The notes beneath the pieces are model-generated. The model had not been told where the DNA came from, made no database searches, and saw only the letters and a program-made list of their open reading frames with translations. Shown piece by piece: positions 27,223 through 35,655 of a stretch of DNA of 64,000 bases (its first letter is position 1; every line of letters starts with the position of its first letter). The position numbers and the translations under genes are program-made. The stretch is from Sulfurimonas sp. (GTDB taxonomy: Bacteria; Campylobacterota; Campylobacteria; Campylobacterales; Sulfurimonadaceae), in NCBI GenBank assembly GCA_011391635.1, contig JAABQD010000002.1:101755-165754 (forward strand). Reading direction: 5' to 3'.

Positions 27223-27537
27223 TTAATGCTCCTTAATCGCATTTTTGATTTTGTTGTTTAAATCATCAAATTCACTGTTTGCTCTTTTAGTATAAATTCC
27301 TGTAAGTACAAAAGCAAAGATAATAACTGCGATTCCAACAGGAATACCGACAGTTGTAACACTATCACTTGAGAGTGGAGTACCCAAAAGTGTTGGTTGA
27401 AATGCAATCGTTAAAATGAAAGCAAAATAAACTGCCAACATTGCGATACTTAACTTAATGCCAAAAGCTGTTCGTTTAGAGACCAATTCTTGATAATTTG
27501 GGTCATTTTTAATTTTTTCTATAAGTTCTTTTTTCAT
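27223..27537 (-). CDS. DUF485 inner-membrane protein (YjcH family)
   Basis: 104 residues with two TM helices (about 28-50 and 62-84) separated by a short loop, and a charged C-terminus (KRANSEFDDLNNKI). In most genomes this protein precedes actP and is thought to be an accessory membrane subunit; its exact function is unknown. First gene of the acetate-uptake unit, separated from the porin gene by 99 bases. Confidence 0.9.
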   Translation of the reverse strand: MKKELIEKIKNDPNYQELVSKRTAFGIKLSIAMLAVYFAFILTIAFQPTLLGTPLSSDSVTTVGIPVGIAVIIFAFVLTGIYTKRANSEFDDLNNKIKNAIKEH

Positions 27538-27636
27538 TCTATTTTCCTTCTGTTAGAGTTCTTTGAGAACTCTATTTTAAACGCAAAATGAACAAGTCCA
27601 TTTTACTACGCTGAGACTGCTTGGGTCACTAAAGCT

Positions 27637-28983
27637 CTAGAAATTATAGTTTACTATAAATCTATACTCATTCCAGCTTGTCGTAGCTTTGCTTGATGCA
27701 ACATTAAAATCATCCGCATAGTTTGCACGAAGGCGAAGTGCTAAATTTTTCACTGCTTCTGGTTTGTAAATCACATCAAAACCTGATTCACTTGCATCAT
27801 CAAATGTATAACCATTGTAATCAGCCATATCATAGTTTGTATAGTAAAGTTCTGTATTTACATCTGCACCAAAGTTTTTCCAATTGTACGCCGCAGAAAC
27901 TTTACTTGCTTTTGTTCCTGCTAAGAATTGGTGTCTTGTAACCATCCCTTGCGTATATGCTGGCATTCCACCCCATGGAGTGATAATTGCGTTTTCTGTC
28001 GGAGCATTTGTAGAAGAGTTTTCGCTTGTTTGAGAATACGCAACATATGCTGTAAAGTTTTCAACTTTTGCACCAGCTTTTGCTCCCCAGTACATTCCTT
28101 CTACATTACCAACAAGTTTATCCCCAACTTCATTCTCTTTGATAACCTGAGCAGCTACAAAAGGTTTTACTTTTTCACTCACTAGGCATGTCCATGAATA
28201 ATCAGCATCTGCATAAAAAGCGTTTAAAATATCATGTGCGTAGTAATCCCAAGCTTGTACTTTGAGATTTTTGACACCTGTATAAGTTGCTGAAATCACA
28301 GAAACACCATCAGTACTTTGACCAATTGCATAATCACCCATATTAACGAAATCGCCAACTTGGTTTTTTGCATCTACTGCTGAATACCCTGCTGTCGCAC
28401 CTAAAATACCACCTGCTCCATATGCACGACCAAAAGTTCCTTGTGCAAACTTCGTAACATGCCCAGCGATTAAAGTTGTATCTTTAATATCTGTATTGAT
28501 TAAAAGATACGCTTCAAAAAGGTTTGGCAACATTCTTGCATCATCTGAACCTGCAAGTGGAGTATCAAGCTTTTGACGACCACCTTTAAAAGTAGTGTTT
28601 GAATTTTTGTATTGAATATACGCTTCGCCGAGTAGAGAGTAGCCTTCATTGTCTTTACCCAAAAGAGTTGGATCAACTTCTACATTTGTCGCTTTATTTG
28701 AACCAAGACCAAAGCCATTTGTCGTATAAAAAGCAGTCCCTAAACTTAAACCGCTATACGCCCCTGTTTCATATTTTAAATAGCCACCAATAGCATTGGC
28801 TGTACGGGTGTAATCTTTTTTTGTTGCATCACTATACGCCATTGTTCTTGAGATACTAAACTCTCGAATCTGACCACTTGCCTTGCCCTCAGAAAACATC
28901 GTACTTAAGTCTTCAGCCCCAAAAACATTTACCGAACTTAGTAGCCCTACTGTTATTACACTTATTGCTATATTCTTTTTCAT
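27637..28983 (-). CDS. Outer-membrane porin, OprD-like family
   Basis: Signal peptide MKKNIAISVITVGLLSSVNVFG with cleavage before AEDL, a long beta-rich body with alternating aromatics, and the C-terminal Phe (NYNF) needed for BAM-mediated insertion. Length and the EGKASGQIREFSISR start resemble OprD/Opr-type porins of Campylobacterota. The substrate cannot be read from the sequence; position upstream of the acetate permease suggests small organic acids. ATG at 28983 is preferred over GTG at 28989 because GGGGAG is spaced 6 bases from the ATG. Confidence 0.83.
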   Translation of the reverse strand: MKKNIAISVITVGLLSSVNVFGAEDLSTMFSEGKASGQIREFSISRTMAYSDATKKDYTRTANAIGGYLKYETGAYSGLSLGTAFYTTNGFGLGSNKATNVEVDPTLLGKDNEGYSLLGEAYIQYKNSNTTFKGGRQKLDTPLAGSDDARMLPNLFEAYLLINTDIKDTTLIAGHVTKFAQGTFGRAYGAGGILGATAGYSAVDAKNQVGDFVNMGDYAIGQSTDGVSVISATYTGVKNLKVQAWDYYAHDILNAFYADADYSWTCLVSEKVKPFVAAQVIKENEVGDKLVGNVEGMYWGAKAGAKVENFTAYVAYSQTSENSSTNAPTENAIITPWGGMPAYTQGMVTRHQFLAGTKASKVSAAYNWKNFGADVNTELYYTNYDMADYNGYTFDDASESGFDVIYKPEAVKNLALRLRANYADDFNVASSKATTSWNEYRFIVNYNF

Positions 28984-29175
28984 TTTCACTCCCCGTATAT
29001 AATTTAGACTCTCATAGTAAAAGATAAAAATAGCATGAACATAGCAAAGTTAAAATATGGTGATTAAAATGGAGTAGGTTTTGAAAATGGGTAAATATGT
29101 AACATAAATTACACACTTTTGTCTCATTTTTATATGAAGCGTGTATTTATGTTACTTTAGAGAGCAGAATATGCT

Positions 29176-31296
29176 TTATGTTCTAAACTGCTCTAGTTTA
29201 TCTGAAAGTTCAGCTGTCATCTTATTTAAATGTTCTGCTGCACTTGCTATCTCTTCAACATTTCTTGCATTAAGCGTTGAGATTGTATTTATTTCATTGA
29301 TACTTTTTGAAATGTTATTAATGTGCAACCCAGTATTTTCAAAATCTTTTGCTGTTTTATCACTCGCATCAGCTGCTTTATTGACAATCTTGGCTGTTAT
29401 ATTTATCTTCTCTTCTATATTTATAGATGTTACAGCTAACGCATTCATCTCAATGGAGTTACTACTCATCTGCTCACTTGCTGATGAAGTCGCCTGAACT
29501 ATAACGCTAATTGTAGTATTGATTTCTGTTAAACTTTTTTGTGTTCTCTCAGCCAATTTTCTCACCTCATCGGCTACAACTGCAAATCCTCGTCCATGTT
29601 CTCCCGCTCTTGCTGCTTCTATCGCTGCATTGAGGGCTAAAAGATTTGTCTGGTCAGCTATGTCCGATATTACCTCAAGAACACCTTTAACTTGCTCCGT
29701 GTCTTTTGATAACGCTTCGATGCTTGAAGCTAAATCTGTTTCATTTTGTGCACTTAACTGAACTTTTTTCGTCAAATCTACTATCTCATTTCTAACATTA
29801 TTGAGAATAGTGTTCGCTTCTATAATCTCATTTTTACTTTTTTTTGCATCTTCTATTGACAACATTATTCCATGGATAATGTCCGTAGTTTTTTGTGTTG
29901 TTTCACGAACAATCACTACAGACTGTTCAACATTTTTGCCAACTTCAAGAGATGTAATTGAGAGTTCATGAGAAATTGAAGCATTTTCCATACTTGAAGA
30001 TTTCACTACTTTAATACTTGAATGCACTTTTTCTATAAATTGATTCATAGAATTTGCTATTTCTTTCATTTCATCATTACTTTTTGTAACAATTCGTTTA
30101 GTAAGGTCACCCTCACCTTCTGCCAAATCTGATGTGACTTGCAATATATCATGGATAGGATTTATTATACTTTTATTGGCTACGAATGAAATAATGAGCG
30201 TAATAACAATGGACATTACTATGGATATTAAAATCATCCGAATACTAGAAGCTTTTACTTGTTCTGATGCCGCTACTCTCATTTGTGAAACTTTTGTTTC
30301 TATGTTGTCAATATATTCACCTGTTCCAATAATCCATCCCCAAGGTTTAAACATCTCGACATAAGACATTTTTGGCTGAGGCGCATCAAATCCTGGTTTT
30401 GACCAATGGTACTTCACCATTCCAAAACCTTGTTTCGTTGCGAGTTCAACCATTTCTTTAAAAAGGAAAACACCTTTAGGATCTTTAGTTATTGATAAAT
30501 CTTTGCCATCTAGCTCTGGCTTAATAGGATGCATTATCATTGTAGGAGTTGCGTCATTTATCCAAAAATAGCCATCTGTTCCAAATCTCATTTTAGAAAT
30601 TGTCGCCAAGGCTTCTTGTTGCAACTTATGCGTAACATCCGAAACATAGGCACCTGTTCCTATTACCCAGTTAAAAGGTTTAAATATTTTTACATATGAA
30701 ACTTTTGGCTGTGGTTTCTCAAAACCTGGCTTAGACCAGCTATATTCAACCACACCTTCACCATTTGCTTTTGCTACTTTCACCATTTCATTAAATAAAA
30801 AAATACCATTCGGGTCTTTATATTCCGATAAATCTTTTCCATCTAAGGCAGGTTTTATAGGGTGCATAATCATCTTTGGTGCAGTGTCATTAATCCAAAA
30901 ATATCCATCATCCCCATAGCGTACAGAACTAACTATTGCCTTGAGATGTTCTACTAATTTATCTGCAGGGAGTACATTTACATTTTTTTCATACTCTTTA
31001 TTTAGAATACTAAAAAGAAAATCTGTCTGTTTCTTTAAGTCGCTCTCAACCTCTTTTTTAATTTTTTCATGAGATGTCCTTTGGTAAAAAGAGTCTATTG
31101 ACTTCACAGCGACTGATACATAGTTTTTGAGTTCCATCTCTTTGTTGAGATAAGCTTCTTCTTTGTACTTTTGAATATTTTGTTCACTCAACTTTTCGAT
31201 GCTGAACACTGATTGAATAATTATGGCAACGGTTACAAAAACTATCGTTGCAACTATTATTAACTGCAACTTTAATCGTATGGACATCGATTTCAT
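29176..31296 (-). CDS. Methyl-accepting chemotaxis protein with tandem Cache domains
   Basis: Transmembrane chemoreceptor, 706 residues. TM1 is at 10-31, then a periplasmic region with two sCache_2-type domains: repeat 1 at about 121-217 and repeat 2 at 231-328, both containing [22 protein letters not shown] and WSKPGF. TM2 is at 353-373, followed by a HAMP domain (about 375-430) and the signalling tip [26 protein letters not shown]. It senses a small-molecule ligand unknown to me and signals to CheA/CheW. The two Cache units are 110-111 residues apart and similar enough to be an internal duplication. Monocistronic. Confidence 0.93.
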   Translation of the reverse strand: MKSMSIRLKLQLIIVATIVFVTVAIIIQSVFSIEKLSEQNIQKYKEEAYLNKEMELKNYVSVAVKSIDSFYQRTSHEKIKKEVESDLKKQTDFLFSILNKEYEKNVNVLPADKLVEHLKAIVSSVRYGDDGYFWINDTAPKMIMHPIKPALDGKDLSEYKDPNGIFLFNEMVKVAKANGEGVVEYSWSKPGFEKPQPKVSYVKIFKPFNWVIGTGAYVSDVTHKLQQEALATISKMRFGTDGYFWINDATPTMIMHPIKPELDGKDLSITKDPKGVFLFKEMVELATKQGFGMVKYHWSKPGFDAPQPKMSYVEMFKPWGWIIGTGEYIDNIETKVSQMRVAASEQVKASSIRMILISIVMSIVITLIISFVANKSIINPIHDILQVTSDLAEGEGDLTKRIVTKSNDEMKEIANSMNQFIEKVHSSIKVVKSSSMENASISHELSITSLEVGKNVEQSVVIVRETTQKTTDIIHGIMLSIEDAKKSKNEIIEANTILNNVRNEIVDLTKKVQLSAQNETDLASSIEALSKDTEQVKGVLEVISDIADQTNLLALNAAIEAARAGEHGRGFAVVADEVRKLAERTQKSLTEINTTISVIVQATSSASEQMSSNSIEMNALAVTSINIEEKINITAKIVNKAADASDKTAKDFENTGLHINNISKSINEINTISTLNARNVEEIASAAEHLNKMTAELSDKLEQFRT

Positions 31297-31407
31297 GGCG
31301 TATTCCTCTCTCTTTATCTCTATTGAGAATTATAAGAAAAATAAATAGCGTGAATATAGCAATAGACCTCAAGTTCTATAAATGATTAAAACGACCGTAT
31401 AATAAAT

Positions 31408-31505
31408 TTTCCACATGCCAAACTATCAAACTTCAATGATGATGTTCCGCCTTAAGTACCTCTTCTACTGCCTTATCCGAAAGATGTTCTAGCTCTATAA
31501 TCTCT
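31408..31505. repeat. Direct repeat A: displaced copy of the slyD 3' end
   Basis: 98 bases matching 33020-33117 with only 6 differences (about 94%). The copy includes the last 24 codons of slyD, its stop codon and an exact 11-mer motif (31410-31420). With copy B it brackets the XRE/AbiEii module with a period of 1612 bases. Confidence 0.9.
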
Positions 31506-31560
31506 ATCCTTTTATTGGAAAAATCATGAATGATGTCTCCGATTTTTATTGTATATTTCA
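31433..31560 (-). pseudogene. Chimeric remnant ending in the SlyD C-terminus
   Basis: A 42-codon frame (MKYTIKIGDIIHDF...) whose last 19 residues, LEHLSDKAVEEVLKAEHHH, differ from the SlyD C-terminus at one position (H for Q). The N-terminal half is unrelated to SlyD and overlaps the AbiEii-like gene end by 37 bases. It is most simply a leftover of slyD attached to the inserted module, though a short translated peptide cannot be excluded. Confidence 0.6.
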
Positions 31561-32252
31561 TCAAGGTAAACTTCATAAATAAAGTCTTCAATTTGATTAC
31601 GATACCACTCATAAGATTTAGCATTTTCAACTAAAGTGCTAATCCCTTCATCATCACGCTTCTCATAAAAATCAGCTTTACTTTTAATTTTTGTGTATAG
31701 CATCTCTTTTGTATAAGTGATGTTATATTTCAAGTACAACTCTATAAAAACTTTTGCATCATAACCGTCAATATGTGTTATGGCATAATAAATATCAAAA
31801 AGGTCTCGATATTTTTTTCTATTCCAAAATGCCATACTTTTCATATACATAATAGTCTCAAAAGAAGCTATTTTTAAATTAGTTTCTTTATACGCTGTTG
31901 TGGGTTCATTTATCCAAATTTCTTTTTCATGAAGATTAAACGGTGGTATAAAAAATTCTACTTTGACTCCGTCTAAAATATACTTGAGATGATAATCATA
32001 TAAGTCACCTCCTTCATTCTTGGCATACTCGAGTGCCGTATTGTCATGATATATTTTAACTGCACCGTAAGAGAGCATCATTTCCTCTATTTCATCTCTA
32101 CACAACTCTAACATGGCAAAATCTAAATCTTCTGATAATCGATGATTAATGAGATAAGAAAGTGCCGTACCACCTACAAATCTAATATCATGTTCTTGAA
32201 AAAGTTGGTTATTAACTATAACCTCCAATACTTTTTTAGTTTTTTCTAACAC
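31524..32252 (-). CDS. Nucleotidyltransferase, AbiEii toxin-like
   Basis: 242 residues of the AbiEii/DUF1814-type nucleotidyltransferase superfamily: FVGGTAL (25-31), then RLSEDLDF with the metal-binding Asp42 and Asp44, and helical MKSMAFWNRKKYRDLFDIYYAI (a conserved K.RDLFDiy block). In type IV toxin-antitoxin and abortive-infection systems such proteins modify tRNA or other RNA with nucleotides. It starts 1 base after the XRE gene, so the two form an operon. It lies inside the direct repeats made by the slyD end. Confidence 0.82.
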   Translation of the reverse strand: MLEKTKKVLEVIVNNQLFQEHDIRFVGGTALSYLINHRLSEDLDFAMLELCRDEIEEMMLSYGAVKIYHDNTALEYAKNEGGDLYDYHLKYILDGVKVEFFIPPFNLHEKEIWINEPTTAYKETNLKIASFETIMYMKSMAFWNRKKYRDLFDIYYAITHIDGYDAKVFIELYLKYNITYTKEMLYTKIKSKADFYEKRDDEGISTLVENAKSYEWYRNQIEDFIYEVYLDEIYNKNRRHHS

Positions 32253-32253
32253 C

Positions 32254-32817
32254 TTACGCTCGTTTCTTTAAATATGCTACATGCTTGTTAAACTTTTTTA
32301 ATAAATCAATATTTTTCTCTTTCAATACATAAGATTTCAACCTATCAACACCAAAATAACGTAAAAGCAGTAATAGTCGCTCATCATTATATTGTTTCAA
32401 CAAAATTGTTATCAATGTAGATACTTCATATATATGTCCATTCTCAACACTATAAAACAACTCATTACCAAATATCTGTTTATCCAGTGTAATCTGTTTT
32501 TGAGATGGCAATACAATAGGCTTTGTCATTATGTTTTGCCTGCTATTTTGTTCAGGTCTCGCTCGCTCTTTTGCATTTTCAAACTCAAATCCATCAAGAA
32601 ATTTGCTGTATTCTATACTTTTATTAAGTCCAGCTAATATATGCAAAAAGTTTTCTAAGGAGAGTTTTCCTTCTTGTTCAAAACTCCTATATGTTGCATA
32701 CTTTAAACCAACAAAACTAGCAAACTCTTTTTGTGTTAATCCAAGTGCAATGCGTTCATTTCGTACAAACTTTTTGCTCTTTTGTAGTAATTCATCGATT
32801 TTGTGTACTATAGGCAT
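32254..32817 (-). CDS. XRE-family DNA-binding protein, putative antitoxin/repressor
   Basis: 187 residues. Residues 17-62 form a helix-turn-helix of XRE type (RIALGLTQKEFASFVGLKYATYRSFEQ). The C-terminal 100 residues resemble nothing I recognise and probably contact the partner. It is coded directly before the AbiEii-like gene, the usual antitoxin-first order. The promoter region carries two 30-bp operator-like repeats (32838-32917), consistent with autoregulation. Function as an antitoxin is inference from context. Confidence 0.75.
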   Translation of the reverse strand: MPIVHKIDELLQKSKKFVRNERIALGLTQKEFASFVGLKYATYRSFEQEGKLSLENFLHILAGLNKSIEYSKFLDGFEFENAKERARPEQNSRQNIMTKPIVLPSQKQITLDKQIFGNELFYSVENGHIYEVSTLITILLKQYNDERLLLLLRYFGVDRLKSYVLKEKNIDLLKKFNKHVAYLKKRA

Positions 32818-32837
32818 TTAGCTTAATTATTCCTTGT

Positions 32838-32917
32838 AATTACTATTATTTGGTTAATTATATATTATTTTAGTGTAAATATCAAGTTAATTACTATTAT
32901 TTAATTAATTGTGTATT
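32838..32917. promoter_or_regulatory. Tandem operator-like repeats before XRE gene
   Basis: Two 30-base units start TAATTACTATTATTT at 32838 and 32888, 50 bases apart and differing at a few positions. In the second, TTAATTA and TAATTAA form a perfect inverted repeat separated by 8 bases. Spaced, palindromic and directly upstream of a HTH gene, they are good candidates for its binding sites. Very AT-rich. Confidence 0.55.
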
Positions 32918-33019
32918 TTTACTTATCAACGGCGGAGTTAAAATTGGTAATATTGCTATCAAAATTTAAAAAATAGCAGTTAATATTCGTATTACCATAA
33001 CTTATGCCTTCTTTATGAA

Positions 33020-33117
33020 TTTCCACATGCCAAACCATCAAACCTCAATGATGATGTTCCGCCTTAAGTACCTCTTCTACTGCCTTATCCGAGAGCTGTT
33101 CTAGCTCCAGAATCTCT
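33020..33117. repeat. Direct repeat B: authentic slyD 3' end
   Basis: Partner of 31408-31505 (92 of 98 bases identical). Here the sequence is the real end of slyD plus 25 bases downstream, including the exact motif copy at 33022-33032. Confidence 0.9.
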
Positions 33118-33503
33118 CCTGTTGCTATAAGTGCGATACCTGCCAACTCATGATTTGCATTGAGGATTGCGTGTTCTTGTTCTATACTCTCGACCACATA
33201 AACGATGCCTTCCTCTTCACCATCCAGCTCCATTCCGATAGAAATATCTTCAGGTAAATCTTCTAGTAACTCTTTTACAACTAAAGCCTCATCATACACA
33301 CCAAACGCTTCTGCGGGTGTGAGTGCCACATGAAAAGTGTCCCCCACTTTTTTCCCTTCAAGCGTCTCTTCTAGTTTTTGAAATATTTGATGATGCCCAC
33401 CATGAAGATACATTAGCTCCTCACTCTCATCGATGATATTGCCCTCTTCATCTTCTAGCTTTATACTCATTGACACAAGTGTATTCTTTTTAATTTTATC
33501 CAT
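33045..33503 (-). CDS. slyD: FKBP-type peptidyl-prolyl isomerase, SlyD-like
   Basis: Cytoplasmic prolyl isomerase/chaperone. The FKBP part begins MDKIKKNTLVSMSIKLEDEEG, with MYLHGGHHQIFQKLEETLEGKKVGD and the insert-in-flap domain (LTPAEAFGVYDE to the ILNANHELAG return). It ends AEHHH, a minimal metal-binding tail compared with the long His/Cys tail of E. coli SlyD. 152 residues. Its 3' end is duplicated 1.6 kb further on, beyond the XRE/AbiEii genes. Upstream neighbour is the AAA ATPase. Confidence 0.92.
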   Translation of the reverse strand: MDKIKKNTLVSMSIKLEDEEGNIIDESEELMYLHGGHHQIFQKLEETLEGKKVGDTFHVALTPAEAFGVYDEALVVKELLEDLPEDISIGMELDGEEEGIVYVVESIEQEHAILNANHELAGIALIATGEILELEQLSDKAVEEVLKAEHHH

Positions 33504-33543
33504 AGAAAATCCTTTTATTTTTATTTATTTGAATAACCCCATA

Positions 33544-34629
33544 TTACAACCCCTCAACCCAAAGCTCAAAGGTTCTATCGGGGATGAAATACCTCTCATC
33601 TTCTTTATCAATAAGCTCTTTTTTCAAAAGTGTATCGATGGAAGATTGGAGTGTTTGTTTTTTGATATTGTACTCTGTCAAAATTGCCGAAGCAAATACA
33701 CCGCTTTTGTATTTTCCTACGATTTTCAGGGCAGTTTTTTGGTTGTTTCCAAGAGTGTCAAAGAGAAGTTTATAGCTTGAATCTTTTGAGTTTAGTATCT
33801 CTTTTGTAACAATATCTATCTGCTCTTTTGAAACGGTTTGCTCTTTTTGAATGTAGAGAAGATGCAAAATTTGCTGTATCATCTTTGTCTCACCGTCGCT
33901 TTTTTGGTAGAGATACTCACACATAGGGAGTGAAATATCTAGGTATTTTTTTGCATATTCAAAAATCGCTTCCAACTCTAAAGGTTTGAGTTCATAATGC
34001 GTTGCAAGTTCATAAAGTGGGGCTTTGTACTCAAAGAGAGAAGTAAGAAGATGGCGTTTTGAACCTAAAAACAGATAGGAAATATTCTCTCTTTCTTGTA
34101 TATGTTTTCGCATCATTGCATCAAGTTTGACATCTGTAATATTTGCAATTTGCTGAAATTCATCAATGGCGAGTAGAATTTTATTTGTTTTTGAAAGCTC
34201 CTTTAAAGAGTGAAAAAAATCCTCCATCATCTCCTCAAATGTTAAAGTAGCAACAATTGGTTTTATAGAGTATTCAAGCGTATTTTGATCAATCGTAGGC
34301 TCAACTCTTACCCTTTTAAAAAGAGAGGTGAGATTTTTTATAGCAGTTTTTAGGTCGAACTTTCCTGCATTTGAGAGAGCTTTTAAAAGCTGTTTTGCAA
34401 AATCTTCTTTGGATACTATGTCAAAAATATCCACATATATACACAAATAAATATCGCTGTTTTTTTCAAAAAAAGTTTTAATAAGCGAACTTTTTCCCAT
34501 TCTTCTTTTGGAGTGAATCAGAAGATTATTTGAGTTTTGGGCAATAGTTGTAAGTTTTTCAAGCTCTGCAACTCTGCCAAAAAATTCACTCGATATAGGA
34601 AGTCTGTCATACGGAAACGGTGAATTCAT
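33544..34629 (-). CDS. AAA ATPase of the archaeal-type (STAND-like) family
   Basis: 361 residues: FFGRVAELEKL, Walker A SKRRMGKSSLIK (about 40-51), Walker B LLAIDEFQQI, and a sensor-like SYLFLGSKRHL. The C-terminal winged-helix segment (LKIVGKYKSGVFASAILTEYNIKKQTLQSSIDTLLKKELI) is typical of Pfam ATPase_2-type proteins. Such ATPases are often found with toxin-antitoxin or defence genes; the function is unknown. The upstream region has palindromic repeats (34644-34730). Confidence 0.75.
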   Translation of the reverse strand: MNSPFPYDRLPISSEFFGRVAELEKLTTIAQNSNNLLIHSKRRMGKSSLIKTFFEKNSDIYLCIYVDIFDIVSKEDFAKQLLKALSNAGKFDLKTAIKNLTSLFKRVRVEPTIDQNTLEYSIKPIVATLTFEEMMEDFFHSLKELSKTNKILLAIDEFQQIANITDVKLDAMMRKHIQERENISYLFLGSKRHLLTSLFEYKAPLYELATHYELKPLELEAIFEYAKKYLDISLPMCEYLYQKSDGETKMIQQILHLLYIQKEQTVSKEQIDIVTKEILNSKDSSYKLLFDTLGNNQKTALKIVGKYKSGVFASAILTEYNIKKQTLQSSIDTLLKKELIDKEDERYFIPDRTFELWVEGL

Positions 34630-34643
34630 AAGAATCCTTTTAT

Positions 34644-34730
34644 TAGTATCTGTTTTTAAATACCATTAGTATATCATATAAAATATAAATAAGTAATACC
34701 GATAGTATCTATTTTTAAATACTATTGTAT
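34644..34730. promoter_or_regulatory. Repeated palindromic element before the AAA ATPase
   Basis: Two near-identical units, TAGTATCTGTTTTTAAATAC (34644-34663) and TAGTATCTATTTTTAAATAC (34703-34722), lie 59 bases apart. The second contains ATAGTAT and ATACTAT as a 7-bp inverted repeat. They are likely binding sites for a regulator of the ATPase gene (minus) or of mntA-hepT (plus). Confidence 0.5.
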
Positions 34731-34760
34731 AAAATTATCAATCTTCTCATTATTTATAAT

Positions 34761-34772
34761 TCCACATGCCAA
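34761..34772. repeat. Dispersed 11-mer motif copy (intergenic)
   Basis: TCCACATGCCAA between the AAA ATPase and mntA. It is the third motif copy in the accessory island, each at a module junction. Confidence 0.9.
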
Positions 34773-34901
34773 CTTGTTGAAATCACTATGGCTTTTTTAT
34801 CATAGAAAAAGAAAATAAGAGATAAATAACAGCTAAAGTAAAATTTATAAGCAGTTTCCACAATAATATAAAAATGAAATGAATATGATAAAATACATCT
34901 T

Positions 34902-35201
34902 ATGAATACACAATATGAGATAATCAGTTTTTTACAAAATAACCGTAAGCTTTTATTAGAAAAATATCATGTCACTAAAATAGGTCTCTTTGGCTCATTT
35001 GCTCGAAATGAACAAAAAGCAAATAGTGATGTTGATTTATTAATAGAGCTAGAAGACGGTACACAAAATATTTATGATTTAAAAGATTCTCTCAAACAAT
35101 TTCTCTCATCTTCTTTTAATCGTAGTGTTGATATAGCCCGTGAAAAGTACCTCAAACCTTATGCAAAAGAACAAATTTTAAAAGATACTTTGTATGTATG
35201 A
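34902..35201 (+). CDS. mntA: MntA-type nucleotidyltransferase antitoxin
   Basis: 99 residues of minimal nucleotidyltransferase (MNT) fold with GLFGSFARNEQ and SDVDLLIEL (Asp43 and Asp45), the GSFxR...SDxDL signature. In the MntA/HepT system this enzyme polyadenylylates a tyrosine of HepT and so neutralises it. It overlaps hepT by 8 bases, the normal order. Confidence 0.9.
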   Translation: MNTQYEIISFLQNNRKLLLEKYHVTKIGLFGSFARNEQKANSDVDLLIELEDGTQNIYDLKDSLKQFLSSSFNRSVDIAREKYLKPYAKEQILKDTLYV

Positions 35202-35529
35202 CAACATAACTTTTAATCTTCAAGCTTTGATTGAGTCTATTGAAAAAATAGAACTCTATTCAAAAGATTTTGACGACGCAGATAAATTTTACCATGACCA
35301 AAAAAGTTTTGATGCTTCAATGATGCAATTTATAGTAATAGGCGAAATTATCTCTCGTTTAGATGAAAAATTTAAAATTTCTCATAATGAAATACCTTGG
35401 CAAAAAATCAAAGACTTTAGAAATATTATTGCACATGATTATTTTGGTATAGATGCAGATGAGATTTGGGACATTATAAATAATAAGCTTTTACCATTGA
35501 AAAATGATATTCATGGATTGTTAGAATAG
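35194..35529 (+). CDS. hepT: HepT-type RNase toxin
   Basis: 111-residue helical HEPN-domain protein with the RX4HXY motif as RNIIAHDYF (Arg76, His81, Tyr83), the RNase active site and the tyrosine that MntA modifies. Coupled to mntA by overlap. It probably acts as an abortive-infection or stress toxin. The 126 bases after it (35530-35655) hold only a tiny frame without support. Confidence 0.9.
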   Translation: MYDNITFNLQALIESIEKIELYSKDFDDADKFYHDQKSFDASMMQFIVIGEIISRLDEKFKISHNEIPWQKIKDFRNIIAHDYFGIDADEIWDIINNKLLPLKNDIHGLLE

Positions 35530-35655
35530 TTTTAAAAAATTTTATCAAAATGAGAATACTCACTCTATTCCAAAGAAAGAAAAGATGGTGATAGACTTTT
35601 TAGAAAAACGGTACAAAAACAGTATAAGCACATTTTAAAGCCCGTGAATACTGCT

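Noticed and set aside
29176..31296. Tandem Cache repeats as an assembly error
   Set aside because: The two units differ at many positions throughout, so they are a real diverged duplication.
35584..35637. 17-codon plus-strand frame after hepT
   Set aside because: Too short, no ribosome-binding site and no recognisable similarity.
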